A stretch of DNA of 64,000 bases from Firmicutes bacterium OM04-13BH (lineage in GTDB: Bacteria; Bacillota; Clostridia; Lachnospirales; Lachnospiraceae), in the NCBI GenBank assembly GCA_003481745.1, contig QULP01000003.1, forward strand, positions 378,266 to 442,265. The letters run 5' to 3'. The notes beneath the pieces were generated by a model. The model did not search any database and had not been told where the DNA came from. It was given only the letters and a program-made list of their open reading frames with translations. Shown here piece by piece: positions 12,674 to 21,181 of this stretch. Each line of letters starts with the position of its first letter. Position 1 is the first letter of the stretch. The position numbers and the translations under genes are program-made.

Positions 12674-12774
12674 AGAATGTGGCAAGGCACATTCTCGCGC
12701 CTGCGGCGGTCGCTTGCGACATCTACTTTGTACGCCGCAGTGCGCATCCCCGCGGAGCGTTTTTTTATTTACAG
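12674..12774. repeat. GC-rich structured intergenic island between groES and codY
   Basis: This part of the 363-base gap at 12509-12871 is far richer in G and C than its surroundings. Nested stems are visible: AGAATGTG (12674-12681) with CACATTCT (12688-12695); CTGCGGCG (12701-12708) with CGCCGCAG (12733-12740), enclosing GTCGC-TT-GCGAC (12709-12720). No open reading frame fits. It looks like a palindromic intergenic repeat or a structured RNA; no known family is recognised. Confidence 0.55.
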
Positions 12775-12800
12775 GAAAGTAATTTTCTGTAAATAAAAAA
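12761..12800. terminator. Perfect A/T-flanked hairpin, likely bidirectional terminator
   Basis: TTTTTTATTTACAG (12761-12774) and CTGTAAATAAAAAA (12787-12800) are perfectly complementary over 14 bases. It may end transcripts leaving the GC-rich island or back up the codY terminator. Confidence 0.5.
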
Positions 12801-12849
12801 ATAGAAAGTCAAGTTCCCTCTTACTATATGAAGTCTCTTCACTTTCTAT
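12790..12849 (-). terminator. Terminator of codY
   Basis: ATAGAAAGT (12801-12809) pairs with ACTTTCTAT (12841-12849) and is followed on the minus strand by a T-rich run. Confidence 0.65.
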
Positions 12850-12871
12850 TCTTGATTCATTCATTTCTATT

Positions 12872-13666
12872 CTATTTATTATTCTTCACGATTTTTCTTT
12901 TTTTAATTTCATCGAGTTCATCAAAAATCACTTCATTCAAAACTTTAATATAGGTTCCTTTCATACCGGAAGAACGAGATTCGATAACTCCTGCACTTTC
13001 AAACTTACGAAGTGCATTTACAATCACAGACCTTGTAATTCCCACACGGTCTGCAATCTTACTTGCAACTAAGATCCCCTCATCTCCGTCGAGTTCATCA
13101 AAGATATGAATGATTGCCTCCAACTCTGAGAATGACAGTGTATTGAAAGCCGCTTTTACCACCTGAATCTTCCGATTTTCTTCTGCATTTTCTTCATGAA
13201 CGGAACGCATCATTTCAAGACCAACCACAGTTGTTCCGTACTCACTTACGATAATATCTTCTATATCATAACTTTTGGTATCACGGTACATAAAGAGTGT
13301 TCCTAAACGTTCTCCTGCAATATCAATCGGACTGATAATAGCCATATACTTATCAATACCTTCGCTTTCAAATCCAAGAGTCTGTAAATTGACATTTTCT
13401 TTTGTTGACAAAACTCCAAGCAGTCTTTCATTTAAGAGCTTATCAATAAATCCGCCGACCTCATCATCAATTAGCTCTGTAATCTCCTGCACTCCCTGAC
13501 ATGTTCCGACACCAAGTACTTTCCCCTTTTTACTGATAACAAGTATATTGGAGTCCAGAGTCTCTACCATCACCTCGCAGATATCATTAAATAATACCTT
13601 GGAAGAATGATTATTATGGAGCAGTTTATTAATTTTTCTGGTCTTGTCTAGTAATTGTACGCTCAT
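12872..13666 (-). CDS. codY: GTP- and branched-chain amino acid-sensing repressor CodY
   Basis: CodY is a global cytoplasmic regulator that represses stationary-phase, amino-acid and competence genes when GTP and isoleucine, leucine or valine are plentiful. The 264-residue protein has an N-terminal GAF domain (about 1-155) and a C-terminal winged helix-turn-helix (SKIADRVGITRSVIVNALRK). An in-frame start 11 codons upstream is possible, but the ATG at 13666 follows AAAGGAG at seven bases and gives the standard CodY beginning, so it is used. It is a single-gene unit with its own promoter (13732-13760) and terminator. Confidence 0.97.
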   Translation of the reverse strand: MSVQLLDKTRKINKLLHNNHSSKVLFNDICEVMVETLDSNILVISKKGKVLGVGTCQGVQEITELIDDEVGGFIDKLLNERLLGVLSTKENVNLQTLGFESEGIDKYMAIISPIDIAGERLGTLFMYRDTKSYDIEDIIVSEYGTTVVGLEMMRSVHEENAEENRKIQVVKAAFNTLSFSELEAIIHIFDELDGDEGILVASKIADRVGITRSVIVNALRKFESAGVIESRSSGMKGTYIKVLNEVIFDELDEIKKRKIVKNNK

Positions 13667-13731
13667 AATAAATCTCCTTTCGTTTTGTTCAGCATCCAAT
13701 CCTATATATTACATTTATTTTTCCTTTTTTC

Positions 13732-13760
13732 ATTTTACCACACAATTATTCTGAAATCAA
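13732..13760 (-). promoter_or_regulatory. SigA-type promoter of codY
   Basis: TTGATT (13760-13755) and TAAAAT (13737-13732) on the minus strand are 17 bases apart, about 65 bases before the start codon. Confidence 0.75.
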
Positions 13761-13820
13761 TGGATAATATAGCTATTTTCTGTCTATTCATTTTTTTCTA
13801 ACAATTTCGTTTCTTTCACC

Positions 13821-13857
13821 AAAAAGAGCGACTACAAGACTTTTCCTGCAATCGCCC
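13821..13857 (-). terminator. Terminator of the comM-dprA-topA operon
   Basis: GAGCGACTACA (13826-13836) pairs, with some G-U pairs, with TGCAATCGCCC (13847-13857). The minus strand continues TTTTTGG. Confidence 0.7.
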
Positions 13858-13920
13858 TAAATTAACCATTTATTTTCATTGTTTTTATTCCACAAATGTC
13901 CGCTTTACTTGGATTTTTAT

Positions 13921-16008
13921 TTAAGCCTCTTCGATTTTGTCTTTCGGCTGTATTTTCACAAATCCACACTGTTCATTTGCACAGACCAGTTTGTTTCCTT
14001 TTTCTACCATATATCCACCGCAGTTTGGACATTTTTCTTTGGATGGCTTCTGCCAGGACATAAATTCACATTCCGGATTGTTTTCACAGCCATAATAACG
14101 GCGTCCTTTTTTACTTCTGCGCATTACTACTTCTTTTCCACAGATTGGACACGGTACTCCGATTTTTTCCAGATATGGTTTGGTATTACGACATTCCGGA
14201 AATCCAGGGCAAGCCAGAAATTTTCCATGCGGTCCGTATTTGATTACCATATTTCTTCCGCACTGTTCACAGATTACGTCGGTTACCTCATCTTCTATCT
14301 TAACTTCTTCAAGTTCCTTTTCTGCTGTCTTTACTGCCTCATCCAAATCCGGATAGAAATTGCGAATTACCGTTTTCCACTCAATCAATCCTTCTGCAAT
14401 ACTGTCGAGCAGTTCTTCCATTGTTGCTGTAAAATGTACATCTACAATACTTGGGAAAGAAGTTTTCATAATATTATTGACTACTTCACCAATTTCTGTC
14501 ATATAAAGGTTTTTATTTTCCTTTGCAACATACCGTCTTGCAATAATCGTAGTAATAGTTGGTGCGTAGGTACTTGGACGTCCAATTCCAAGTTCTTCTA
14601 ATGTTTTTACAAGAGTCGCCTCTGTATAATGAGCCGGTGGCTGAGTAAAATGCTGCTGTTCGTTAAATTTCTCAAATGTCAGTTCACTCGTCTCATCGAG
14701 CCCTTTTGTCAAAACCGTCTTATCTGATTTTTCATCATCTTCCTGCACATAAACTGCCATGAAACCATCAAATTTTAATTTCGATGCAGATGTTGTAAAA
14801 TAATACTCTCCGCCTTTAATTTTAACGGAAGTGGTTTCATATTTTGCAGGCTGCATCTGACTTGCGGTAAAACGTTTCCAAATTAACTGATACAGACGGA
14901 ACTGGTCTCTGGTTAAAGACTCTTTTAAAGAAATCGGGGTTCTTGTAATATCGGTTGGACGAATTGCTTCATGCGCATCCTGAATTTTCTTCTTATTACT
15001 ATCTTTTTTCTCAGTTACTTTGGTATATTCTTCTCCATACTGTTCTGTAATATACTCTTGTGCTGCTTTCTGGGCTTCATCCGAGATACGGGTTGAATCC
15101 GTACGCAGATAAGTAATCACACCGACTGTTCCATTTCCCTTGATATCAATTCCTTCATATAACTGCTGTGCAAGACGCATGGTTTTCTGTGTCGAGAAGT
15201 TTAACACTTTGGAGGCTTCCTGCTGTAAGGTACTGGTAGTAAATGGAAATGGTGCTTTTTTGGTACGCTCTCCCTTTTTTACTTCATCCACCTCATAGCT
15301 TGCACCCTCAAGGTTTTTTAAAATTTCATCGAGTTCTCCTTTGGAATGAATATTGATTTTCTGTCCTTTTTTTCCATAAAATTTTGCAGTCAGCGGTTTT
15401 TTCTCACCTTTTACCGCAAACTGTGCCTCTAAAGTCCAATATTCCTCCGGTATAAATGCATTGATTTCTTCTTCTCTGTCTCCAATAATACGAAGAGCAA
15501 CAGACTGCACACGTCCTGCACTCAATCCACGTTTTACTTTCGCCCATAAAACCGGACTGATTCTATATCCAACCATACGGTCCAACATTCTTCTGGTCTG
15601 CTGTGCATCCACTAATTTTAAATCAATCTCTCTAGCCTCTTTAATAGAAGCTTTGACTGCTGTTTTTGTAATTTCATTAAAGGTAATACGACGCATTTTT
15701 TTATCATCTAACTTCAATGCCTTTGAAAGATGCCATGAAATCGCTTCTCCCTCACGGTCAGGGTCAGTCGCAAGATAAACTTTATCTGCTTTTTTCGCAG
15801 CTTTTCGAAGTGCTGCTAAAATGTCACCCTTTCCGCGAATTGTTATATACTTTGGTTCATAATCATTTTCTACACTAAACCCCAACTGGCTTTTCGGCAA
15901 ATCTCTTACATGTCCGTTTGATGCCATGACTTCATAATTGGAACCTAAAAATTTTTTTATTGTCTTTACTTTTGCCGGCGATTCCACTATCACTAAATAC
16001 TTTGCCAT
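13921..16008 (-). CDS. topA: DNA topoisomerase I (type IA)
   Basis: TopA relaxes negative supercoils by passing strands through a transient single-strand break. The 695-residue protein has a TOPRIM domain (TDPDREGE at 81-88), the catalytic Tyr300 in VITYLRTDS, and three C-terminal tetracysteine zinc ribbons (starting near CEQCG, CPICG and CPNCG). The start at 16008 follows GGGAGG, which is formed by the last codons of dprA; a start seven codons earlier lacks such a site. The dprA stop is one base before this ATG. The comM-dprA-topA order is common in Firmicutes. Confidence 0.98.
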   Translation of the reverse strand: MAKYLVIVESPAKVKTIKKFLGSNYEVMASNGHVRDLPKSQLGFSVENDYEPKYITIRGKGDILAALRKAAKKADKVYLATDPDREGEAISWHLSKALKLDDKKMRRITFNEITKTAVKASIKEAREIDLKLVDAQQTRRMLDRMVGYRISPVLWAKVKRGLSAGRVQSVALRIIGDREEEINAFIPEEYWTLEAQFAVKGEKKPLTAKFYGKKGQKINIHSKGELDEILKNLEGASYEVDEVKKGERTKKAPFPFTTSTLQQEASKVLNFSTQKTMRLAQQLYEGIDIKGNGTVGVITYLRTDSTRISDEAQKAAQEYITEQYGEEYTKVTEKKDSNKKKIQDAHEAIRPTDITRTPISLKESLTRDQFRLYQLIWKRFTASQMQPAKYETTSVKIKGGEYYFTTSASKLKFDGFMAVYVQEDDEKSDKTVLTKGLDETSELTFEKFNEQQHFTQPPAHYTEATLVKTLEELGIGRPSTYAPTITTIIARRYVAKENKNLYMTEIGEVVNNIMKTSFPSIVDVHFTATMEELLDSIAEGLIEWKTVIRNFYPDLDEAVKTAEKELEEVKIEDEVTDVICEQCGRNMVIKYGPHGKFLACPGFPECRNTKPYLEKIGVPCPICGKEVVMRRSKKGRRYYGCENNPECEFMSWQKPSKEKCPNCGGYMVEKGNKLVCANEQCGFVKIQPKDKIEEA

Positions 16009-16009
16009 A

Positions 16010-16885
16010 TCAACCTCCCGCTCTGGCATAATAATTCTTTATTGGCTCTGTTACAAGTTCCATCAACTCTAATTTCACCAAAATTTCCTGCACTTCAAGC
16101 AATTCCAAGTCAGTCAATTTTATAATTTCGTCCAGGTGTTTTGGTTTCAAATCCACACAACTATACACCATTTCTTCTTTTCTTGCAAGCCTTATCTCTG
16201 TTTTTTTATTCTTTTCTTTCGTCATTTTATCCAAAATTTCGAGTTCTTCGAGGATAATTTCCACATTTTTTGCAATTTGTGCTCCCTGAAAAATTAAATT
16301 GTTGCATCCTTCACTTAATGCTTCCCCCACTCTTCCCGGAAGCGCATAGACAGGCTTTCCCTGCTCAAGTGCATACTCTACTGTAATTAATGAACCGCTT
16401 TTTTTCTTTGCCTCGATTACTAAAACAATATCAGCAAGCCCACTGATAATTCGATTTCTTAACGGAAAATGCCATCCAAGGGGTTTCTCTCCTTCCTCAT
16501 ACTCAGAGATAATTCCTCCCTTTTTCTGAATCTCACGATAGAGATTGATATTCTGGCTCGGATAACAAATATCCACTCCACAACCAAGCACCGCAAATGT
16601 TTCTCCTCCGCCATCAATTGCACCTTTATGTGCCCAGCCATCAATTCCTCTTGCCAGTCCGCTGATAACCTGGACTCCACAAGAAGCAAATTCTTTTGCA
16701 AATTCATAAGCCTGCGTTCTGCCGTAATAACTGCACATTCTTGCCCCGATAATCGCCACACTTTTGCGATTTGGATCCGGAAGTTTTCCTTTTACATACA
16801 ACCGTTTGGGTCTGTCTTTAAAATTTCTTAATTTATCCGGATATTCAAAATCGTCCGGTGTATAACTCACAATTTTTTCTTCCAT
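16010..16885 (-). CDS. dprA: DNA-processing protein DprA, short form
   Basis: DprA binds incoming single-stranded DNA in natural transformation and loads RecA. The 291-residue protein is made of the Rossmann-like DNA-binding domain (GARMCSYYGR, GLARGIDGWAHKGA, FPLRNRIISGLA) and a C-terminal winged helix (about 230-285). It lacks the N-terminal helical domain found in longer members (about 360 residues). The SD sequence overlaps the 3' end of comM, and the start is three bases after the comM stop, so translation is probably coupled. Presence of dprA and comM alone does not prove competence. Confidence 0.93.
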   Translation of the reverse strand: MEEKIVSYTPDDFEYPDKLRNFKDRPKRLYVKGKLPDPNRKSVAIIGARMCSYYGRTQAYEFAKEFASCGVQVISGLARGIDGWAHKGAIDGGGETFAVLGCGVDICYPSQNINLYREIQKKGGIISEYEEGEKPLGWHFPLRNRIISGLADIVLVIEAKKKSGSLITVEYALEQGKPVYALPGRVGEALSEGCNNLIFQGAQIAKNVEIILEELEILDKMTKEKNKKTEIRLARKEEMVYSCVDLKPKHLDEIIKLTDLELLEVQEILVKLELMELVTEPIKNYYARAGG

Positions 16886-16888
16886 ATT

Positions 16889-18418
16889 TCAAGTATCCTT
16901 TCCTTCTACTCTTCGATAACAAAGTGCTTCACTGATATGCGCTTCTTTTATCTCCTCTTCTTGTTCCAAATCCGCAATGGTACGTGCCGTTTTTAAGATT
17001 TTATGATATGCCCTTGCACTTAATCTCATTTTTTTATACGCTTTTTCCAAAATTCGCTGTCCCTCTGCACTTACATTGCAAAACTCCTCCAATAATTTAC
17101 CGGAAAGCTGAGAATTAAACCGAATCTTTTTCTCCTGATAGCGTTCCCCTTGTACCTTTACTGCCATCTCAACTTCTTTTCTAAAATTTTTTGAACTTTT
17201 TTCTTTCCGTTTTCCGGTCAGTTCCTGATAAGAAATTCCCGACACTTCTGCCACAATATCAATTCTATCTAAAATCGGACCACTGATTCGATTCTGATAA
17301 CGCTTTACTTCCTGAAACGTACAACTGCACCGATTTAAATCCGGAAACTGACCACAGGGACAATGGTTCATTGCAGCAACCAGCATAAAATCGGCCGGAA
17401 ACAAGTACGAACCTCCGCTTCGGCTGATTAAAATTTTCCGTTCTTCTAACGGCTGTCTTAATAATTCAATACATTCATGGGAAAACTCCGGAAATTCATC
17501 TAAGAAAAGAACGCCCTTATGGGCAAGCGTGATTTCTCCGGCTTTTGGATACTTTCCACCTCCGGCAAGTGCTGCCGGTGAAATGGTGTGATGGGGTGCC
17601 CGAAATGGACGAGATAAAAGAAATGGTTTCTCTTCGGATAACAGACCTGAAATGCTGTAAATCTTTGATACTTCAAGCAGTTCTTCCTTGGTAGGTTCTG
17701 GCAGAATCCCTGGGATTCTTCTGGCAATCATCGTCTTTCCTGTCCCCTTTGGACCGGTCATAAGAAAGTTATGCATCCCTGCTGCCGCAATCACGGCTGC
17801 CCGCTTCACATATTCCTGACCTTGAATATCAGCAAAATCTTCGATTTCTTCTTTCTTTGCAGGCAGTAAAACCGGCTCTTCTTTTGTATCTTCTAAAAGC
17901 CCCCAGTTTTCTTTTCTGGCACAGCTTAAAAATTCCTGCAAAGACTCCACTCCAAGCACAGAAATCTGTCCAATCATCCGTGCTTCCCTGTAATTTTGCT
18001 TTGGCACAATACAAAGCCGACATCCCTTTTTGTAAGCGGTTTCTACAAAAGGCAGAATTCCTCTGACTCCATTAATCCTGCCATTTAAGCCAAGTTCTCC
18101 GGCAAGCATCACGCCATCGAATTTTTCCGCTTCCAGAAAGCCAAATGCAATCATAAGCGAAGCCGCTATTGGCAAATCAAAATGATTTCCATCTTTACGG
18201 ACATCCGCAGGTGCTAAATTTACAGTTACTCTTTTGGGTGGAATTGTCATTCCACTGTTTCTTATCGCAGTACGGACTCTCTCTTGCGCTTCTTTTACCT
18301 GATAAGATAAATCTCCTACCATCAAAAAAGCCGGAAGTCCATTACTTGCATCCACTTCTACTGATACCGGAACGCACCTTGCCCCATCAATAGCCGCTGA
18401 CAACACTTTACTGAACAT
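16889..18418 (-). CDS. comM: YifB family Mg chelatase-like AAA ATPase (ComM-like)
   Basis: This is a hexameric AAA+ helicase that, in bacteria where it has been studied, promotes branch migration during natural transformation. The 509-residue protein has the N-terminal ChlI-like domain, Walker A in GPKGTGKTMIAR, Walker B in VLFLDEFPEF and the C-terminal Mg-chelatase domain. A longer reading from 18442 exists, but GGAGG lies ten bases before the ATG at 18418, matching the usual MFSKV start. It is first in the operon with dprA and topA. A structured leader with a terminator-like hairpin lies upstream (18484-18540). Confidence 0.92.
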   Translation of the reverse strand: MFSKVLSAAIDGARCVPVSVEVDASNGLPAFLMVGDLSYQVKEAQERVRTAIRNSGMTIPPKRVTVNLAPADVRKDGNHFDLPIAASLMIAFGFLEAEKFDGVMLAGELGLNGRINGVRGILPFVETAYKKGCRLCIVPKQNYREARMIGQISVLGVESLQEFLSCARKENWGLLEDTKEEPVLLPAKKEEIEDFADIQGQEYVKRAAVIAAAGMHNFLMTGPKGTGKTMIARRIPGILPEPTKEELLEVSKIYSISGLLSEEKPFLLSRPFRAPHHTISPAALAGGGKYPKAGEITLAHKGVLFLDEFPEFSHECIELLRQPLEERKILISRSGGSYLFPADFMLVAAMNHCPCGQFPDLNRCSCTFQEVKRYQNRISGPILDRIDIVAEVSGISYQELTGKRKEKSSKNFRKEVEMAVKVQGERYQEKKIRFNSQLSGKLLEEFCNVSAEGQRILEKAYKKMRLSARAYHKILKTARTIADLEQEEEIKEAHISEALCYRRVEGKDT

Positions 18419-18483
18419 ACATAAAATGCCTCCTAAACTCATAATTACTTGTCTTAGATTTGAAATTAAATAAATTTAAAATT

Positions 18484-18540
18484 TGAAAAAACGGCAGAAC
18501 TGCCAGAACTGGTACAGCGAAGATTAAGCAGCTGTACCGG
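18484..18540 (-). promoter_or_regulatory. Structured leader with terminator-like hairpin upstream of comM
   Basis: GGTACAGC (18511-18518) pairs with GCTGTACC (18531-18538). Next on the minus strand, GGCAGTTCTGCC (18504-18493) forms a short hairpin followed by six T residues. The overlapping AGAACTG repeats could allow two alternative folds, as in an attenuator. No known regulator site is recognised. The rest of the 18443-18678 gap holds the sigK promoter region. Confidence 0.4.
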
Positions 18541-18622
18541 AAAACATGAATTGTTTTCTGATTCGATTATCGTATCACAATTTTCCTTTTGATACAAGCA
18601 TTTTTTCTTTTTTGGGAAAAGC

Positions 18623-18650
18623 ACAATTTATCCCTTTTTCTCATAGACTA
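18623..18650 (+). promoter_or_regulatory. Candidate sigma-K-type promoter of sigK
   Basis: AC at 18623-18624, then 17 bases, then CATAGACTA at 18642-18650 matches the sigma-K pattern AC-N17-CATAnnnTA known from Bacillus. This would give autoregulation. No good SigA promoter is seen in front of the gene. Confidence 0.55.
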
Positions 18651-18678
18651 TTATTAAATCCCTTTGAGGTAAGGCTGC

Positions 18679-19305
18679 TTGAAAACATTTCTTAAGCCCT
18701 TGACATCCGAGGAGGAAAAATATTATCTCCAAGAATACAAAAGGGGCAGTCAGGAAGCAAAAAACGTTCTCATCGAACGCAATCTGCGCCTTGTAGCACA
18801 TATTGTAAAAAAATATCAAGGGGTTGAAGAAGAATTAGATGACCTGATTTCGATTGGAACAATCGGTCTGATAAAAGCAATTCATACATTTAATCAGGAA
18901 AAATCCAACCGGCTCTCCACTTATGCTGCCCGCTGTATCGACAATGAACTGCTTATGCTGCTTCGTTCTAAAAAGAAAACCAGCAAAGATATTTCTCTTT
19001 ATGAGCCAATCGGTACAGACCGTGAAGGAAATGAAATCAATCTGCTTGATGTGATTGAAAATGAGCCTGTCGATGTCGTAAAAAATTATTCTTTAAAACA
19101 GGATATCCGTAAACTTTACTACCTGCTCGGTTTCGTACTGACCAAACGGGAAGCGGAAGTCTTAAAACTACGCTTTGGGCTTTATGGCTGTGATGAGCTG
19201 ACCCAGCGGGAAATAGCAAAGCGGCTGAATATCAGCCGCTCTTATGTGTCCCGTATTGAAAAAAATGCGATTTTAAAGTTAAGAAACGCTTTCTTTTCTT
19301 CTTAA
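18679..19305 (+). CDS. sigK: Sporulation sigma factor SigK, without pro-sequence
   Basis: This is a sigma-70 family factor for late mother-cell gene expression in sporulation. The 208-residue protein contains region 2 (ERNLRLVAHIVKKYQG, DLISIGTIGLIKAI) and region 4 with the helix-turn-helix REIAKRLNISRSYVSRIEK. It begins at TTG directly before the KPLTSEEEKYYL segment, which in Bacillus subtilis SigK follows a cleavable pro-sequence of about 20 residues. An in-frame stop lies just upstream (18670), so the pro-sequence is absent, as reported for Clostridioides difficile. GAGGTAAGG is the ribosome-binding site. The end overlaps the trhP gene on the other strand by 27 bases. The gene is intact with no intervening element. 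Confidence 0.9.
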   Translation: MKTFLKPLTSEEEKYYLQEYKRGSQEAKNVLIERNLRLVAHIVKKYQGVEEELDDLISIGTIGLIKAIHTFNQEKSNRLSTYAARCIDNELLMLLRSKKKTSKDISLYEPIGTDREGNEINLLDVIENEPVDVVKNYSLKQDIRKLYYLLGFVLTKREAEVLKLRFGLYGCDELTQREIAKRLNISRSYVSRIEKNAILKLRNAFFSS

Positions 19306-20514
19306 AAGGTCAAAGACATTTAAATCTTCTCCCAAATCCAGATACAGCACCTGCTGTGGATGCGGAGCACTATCACAGGAATTTCCCTCTTCATCATAGA
19401 TTGCTTTTACCGTAACCAGACGGTTTTCTCCATCCGGACGCATGACCTCTATCGTTTCTCCTACAAGGAATTTATTTCTCTGGGTGATTCGATAGAGTCC
19501 TTTTTCTGTCTTTTCTTCCAAGAAACCAAGATATGTGTAGTCTTTTGCATAAGTATTACTGTCATAAATCTGGGAAGTTTCATCTGGCTTTCCATAAAAA
19601 AATCCGGTGGTAAACAGACGATAGGTACAGCCCATAATCTGCTCTTTATACCATTCCATATTTTCCCGGTATAATTTTGGACTCTCAAAATAATCATCAA
19701 TGGCTTTTCTGTAGGTTCTTGCAACCGTTGCCACATAAAGGGCGGTTTTCATTCGTCCTTCAATTTTTAAGCTGTCGATTCCTGAAGTCAGAATATCATC
19801 CATATGCTCAATCATACATAAATCTTTTGAGTTAAAGATATAAGTTCCACGCTCGTTTTCATAAACCGGCATATATTCTCCCGGTCTGGTTTCTTCTACA
19901 ATCGAATATTTCCATCTACACGGATGCGTACACGCACCCTGATTGGCATCTCTTCCGGTAAAGAAATTGCTTAAGAGACATCTTCCGGAATAAGAAATAC
20001 ACATTGCACCATGAATAAAAGTTTCGATTTCCAAATCATCCGGAATATTTGCACGAATCTGTTTAATCTCTTCTAAAGAAAGTTCTCTTGCACTGACCAC
20101 ACGTTTTGCGCCCAGTCCATACCAGAACTTATAAGTTTCATAATTGGTATTATTTGCCTGAGTACTGATATGACGTTCAATCTCCGGACATACTTCTTTT
20201 GCAATCATAAATACACCCGGGTCAGAAATAATCAGTGCATCTGGCCTGATTTCTTTTAATTCACGGAAATATTCTCTTACTCCGTCCAAATCTTTGTTGT
20301 GTGCCAAAATGTTTGCTGTTACATATACTTTTACATGGTGCTGATGTGCAAATTCAATTCCCTCTTTCATGTCTTCCATAGAAAAGTTTCTTGCCTTTGC
20401 ACGCAGACCAAAAGCTTCTCCTCCGATATAAACTGCATCTGCACCAAAAATAACCGCTATTTTTAAAACTTCCAGACTGCTTGCCGGAATTAATAACTCT
20501 GGTTTTGCTCTCAT
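19279..20514 (-). CDS. trhP: U32 family peptidase, tRNA uridine-34 hydroxylation protein TrhP
   Basis: This U32-family protein is related to YrrO of Bacillus and YegQ of E. coli, which with TrmR make 5-methoxyuridine at position 34 of tRNA. The 411-residue protein shows LLIPASSLEVLKIAV, the conserved ISYSGRCLLSNF and GACTHPCRW segments with conserved cysteines, and the family signature SLKIEGRMK. It starts 13 bases after trmR. Bacillus has two such genes (yrrN, yrrO); here only the longer form is present. A protease role is historical and not supported for this subgroup. Confidence 0.85.
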   Translation of the reverse strand: MRAKPELLIPASSLEVLKIAVIFGADAVYIGGEAFGLRAKARNFSMEDMKEGIEFAHQHHVKVYVTANILAHNKDLDGVREYFRELKEIRPDALIISDPGVFMIAKEVCPEIERHISTQANNTNYETYKFWYGLGAKRVVSARELSLEEIKQIRANIPDDLEIETFIHGAMCISYSGRCLLSNFFTGRDANQGACTHPCRWKYSIVEETRPGEYMPVYENERGTYIFNSKDLCMIEHMDDILTSGIDSLKIEGRMKTALYVATVARTYRKAIDDYFESPKLYRENMEWYKEQIMGCTYRLFTTGFFYGKPDETSQIYDSNTYAKDYTYLGFLEEKTEKGLYRITQRNKFLVGETIEVMRPDGENRLVTVKAIYDEEGNSCDSAPHPQQVLYLDLGEDLNVFDLLRRKESVS

Positions 20515-20527
20515 CTTTCCTGCCTTT

Positions 20528-21169
20528 CTATTTCTTAATACTAAGCGTCACTCCATCACCGAGAGGAATAATACTTGTCTCAAGTTCTTCATGATTTTTC
20601 AGCACATAAAGGTATTCCCTCATCCGCTTATAAATTGTCCGGTTTCTTCTCTCAACCGCAAAGTGAGATTCGATAATATCTCCATCTTGCAGTACATTAT
20701 CAGAAATCAAAATTCCGCCTTTTTTCAAAAGTCTCAGCACATCCGGAAAGAAGTTAATATACTGCGCTTTTGCTGCGTCCATAAAGATAAAATCATAACT
20801 TCCCTCCAGCGTCTTTAAAATTTTGGCCGCATCCCCCTCTAATAAGGTAATCTGCTCTTCTTTTCCTGCTTTTTTAAAATTTTCTCTGGCAATCGGTATT
20901 CTCTTCTCATAATTTTCTATCGTCGTGATTCTGCAGTCTTTCGGTGCATACTCACTCATAAGAAGAGTGGAAAAACCAACAGCAGTCCCCACCTCTAAGA
21001 TGAGATGGGGACTTGCTATCTGTAGCATTACTTTTAAAAAGCTCTGCATTTCCCGCCGTATAATCGGCACATAATTTTCCTTTGCATCCTTTTCAAGCTG
21101 AGTCAAAAAAGGCGTATTTCCTTTGTCCAGAGAGTTTATATAGGTAACCATTCTTTCATCAACAATCAC
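20528..21169 (-). CDS. trmR: O-methyltransferase, tRNA 5-hydroxyuridine methyltransferase TrmR
   Basis: This SAM-dependent methyltransferase would methylate 5-hydroxyuridine at tRNA position 34 (YrrM family). The 213-residue protein has the SAM-binding motif LEVGTAVGFSTLLM and the family segment DFIFMDAAKAQY, where acidic residues bind a metal. Translation probably begins at GTG with GAGGG seven bases upstream; an ATG at codon 7 is possible. It lies between the MltG-like gene and trhP, as yrrL-yrrM-yrrN/O do in Bacillus, which supports the tRNA-modification role over a catechol methyltransferase. Confidence 0.87.
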   Translation of the reverse strand: MIVDERMVTYINSLDKGNTPFLTQLEKDAKENYVPIIRREMQSFLKVMLQIASPHLILEVGTAVGFSTLLMSEYAPKDCRITTIENYEKRIPIARENFKKAGKEEQITLLEGDAAKILKTLEGSYDFIFMDAAKAQYINFFPDVLRLLKKGGILISDNVLQDGDIIESHFAVERRNRTIYKRMREYLYVLKNHEELETSIIPLGDGVTLSIKK

Positions 21170-21181
21170 TTTTTTTCCCTC

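Noticed and set aside
16010..16885. DprA as a truncated pseudogene
   Set aside because: It lacks only the N-terminal domain that is often missing, the core and C-terminal domains are intact, and its start is well placed behind comM.
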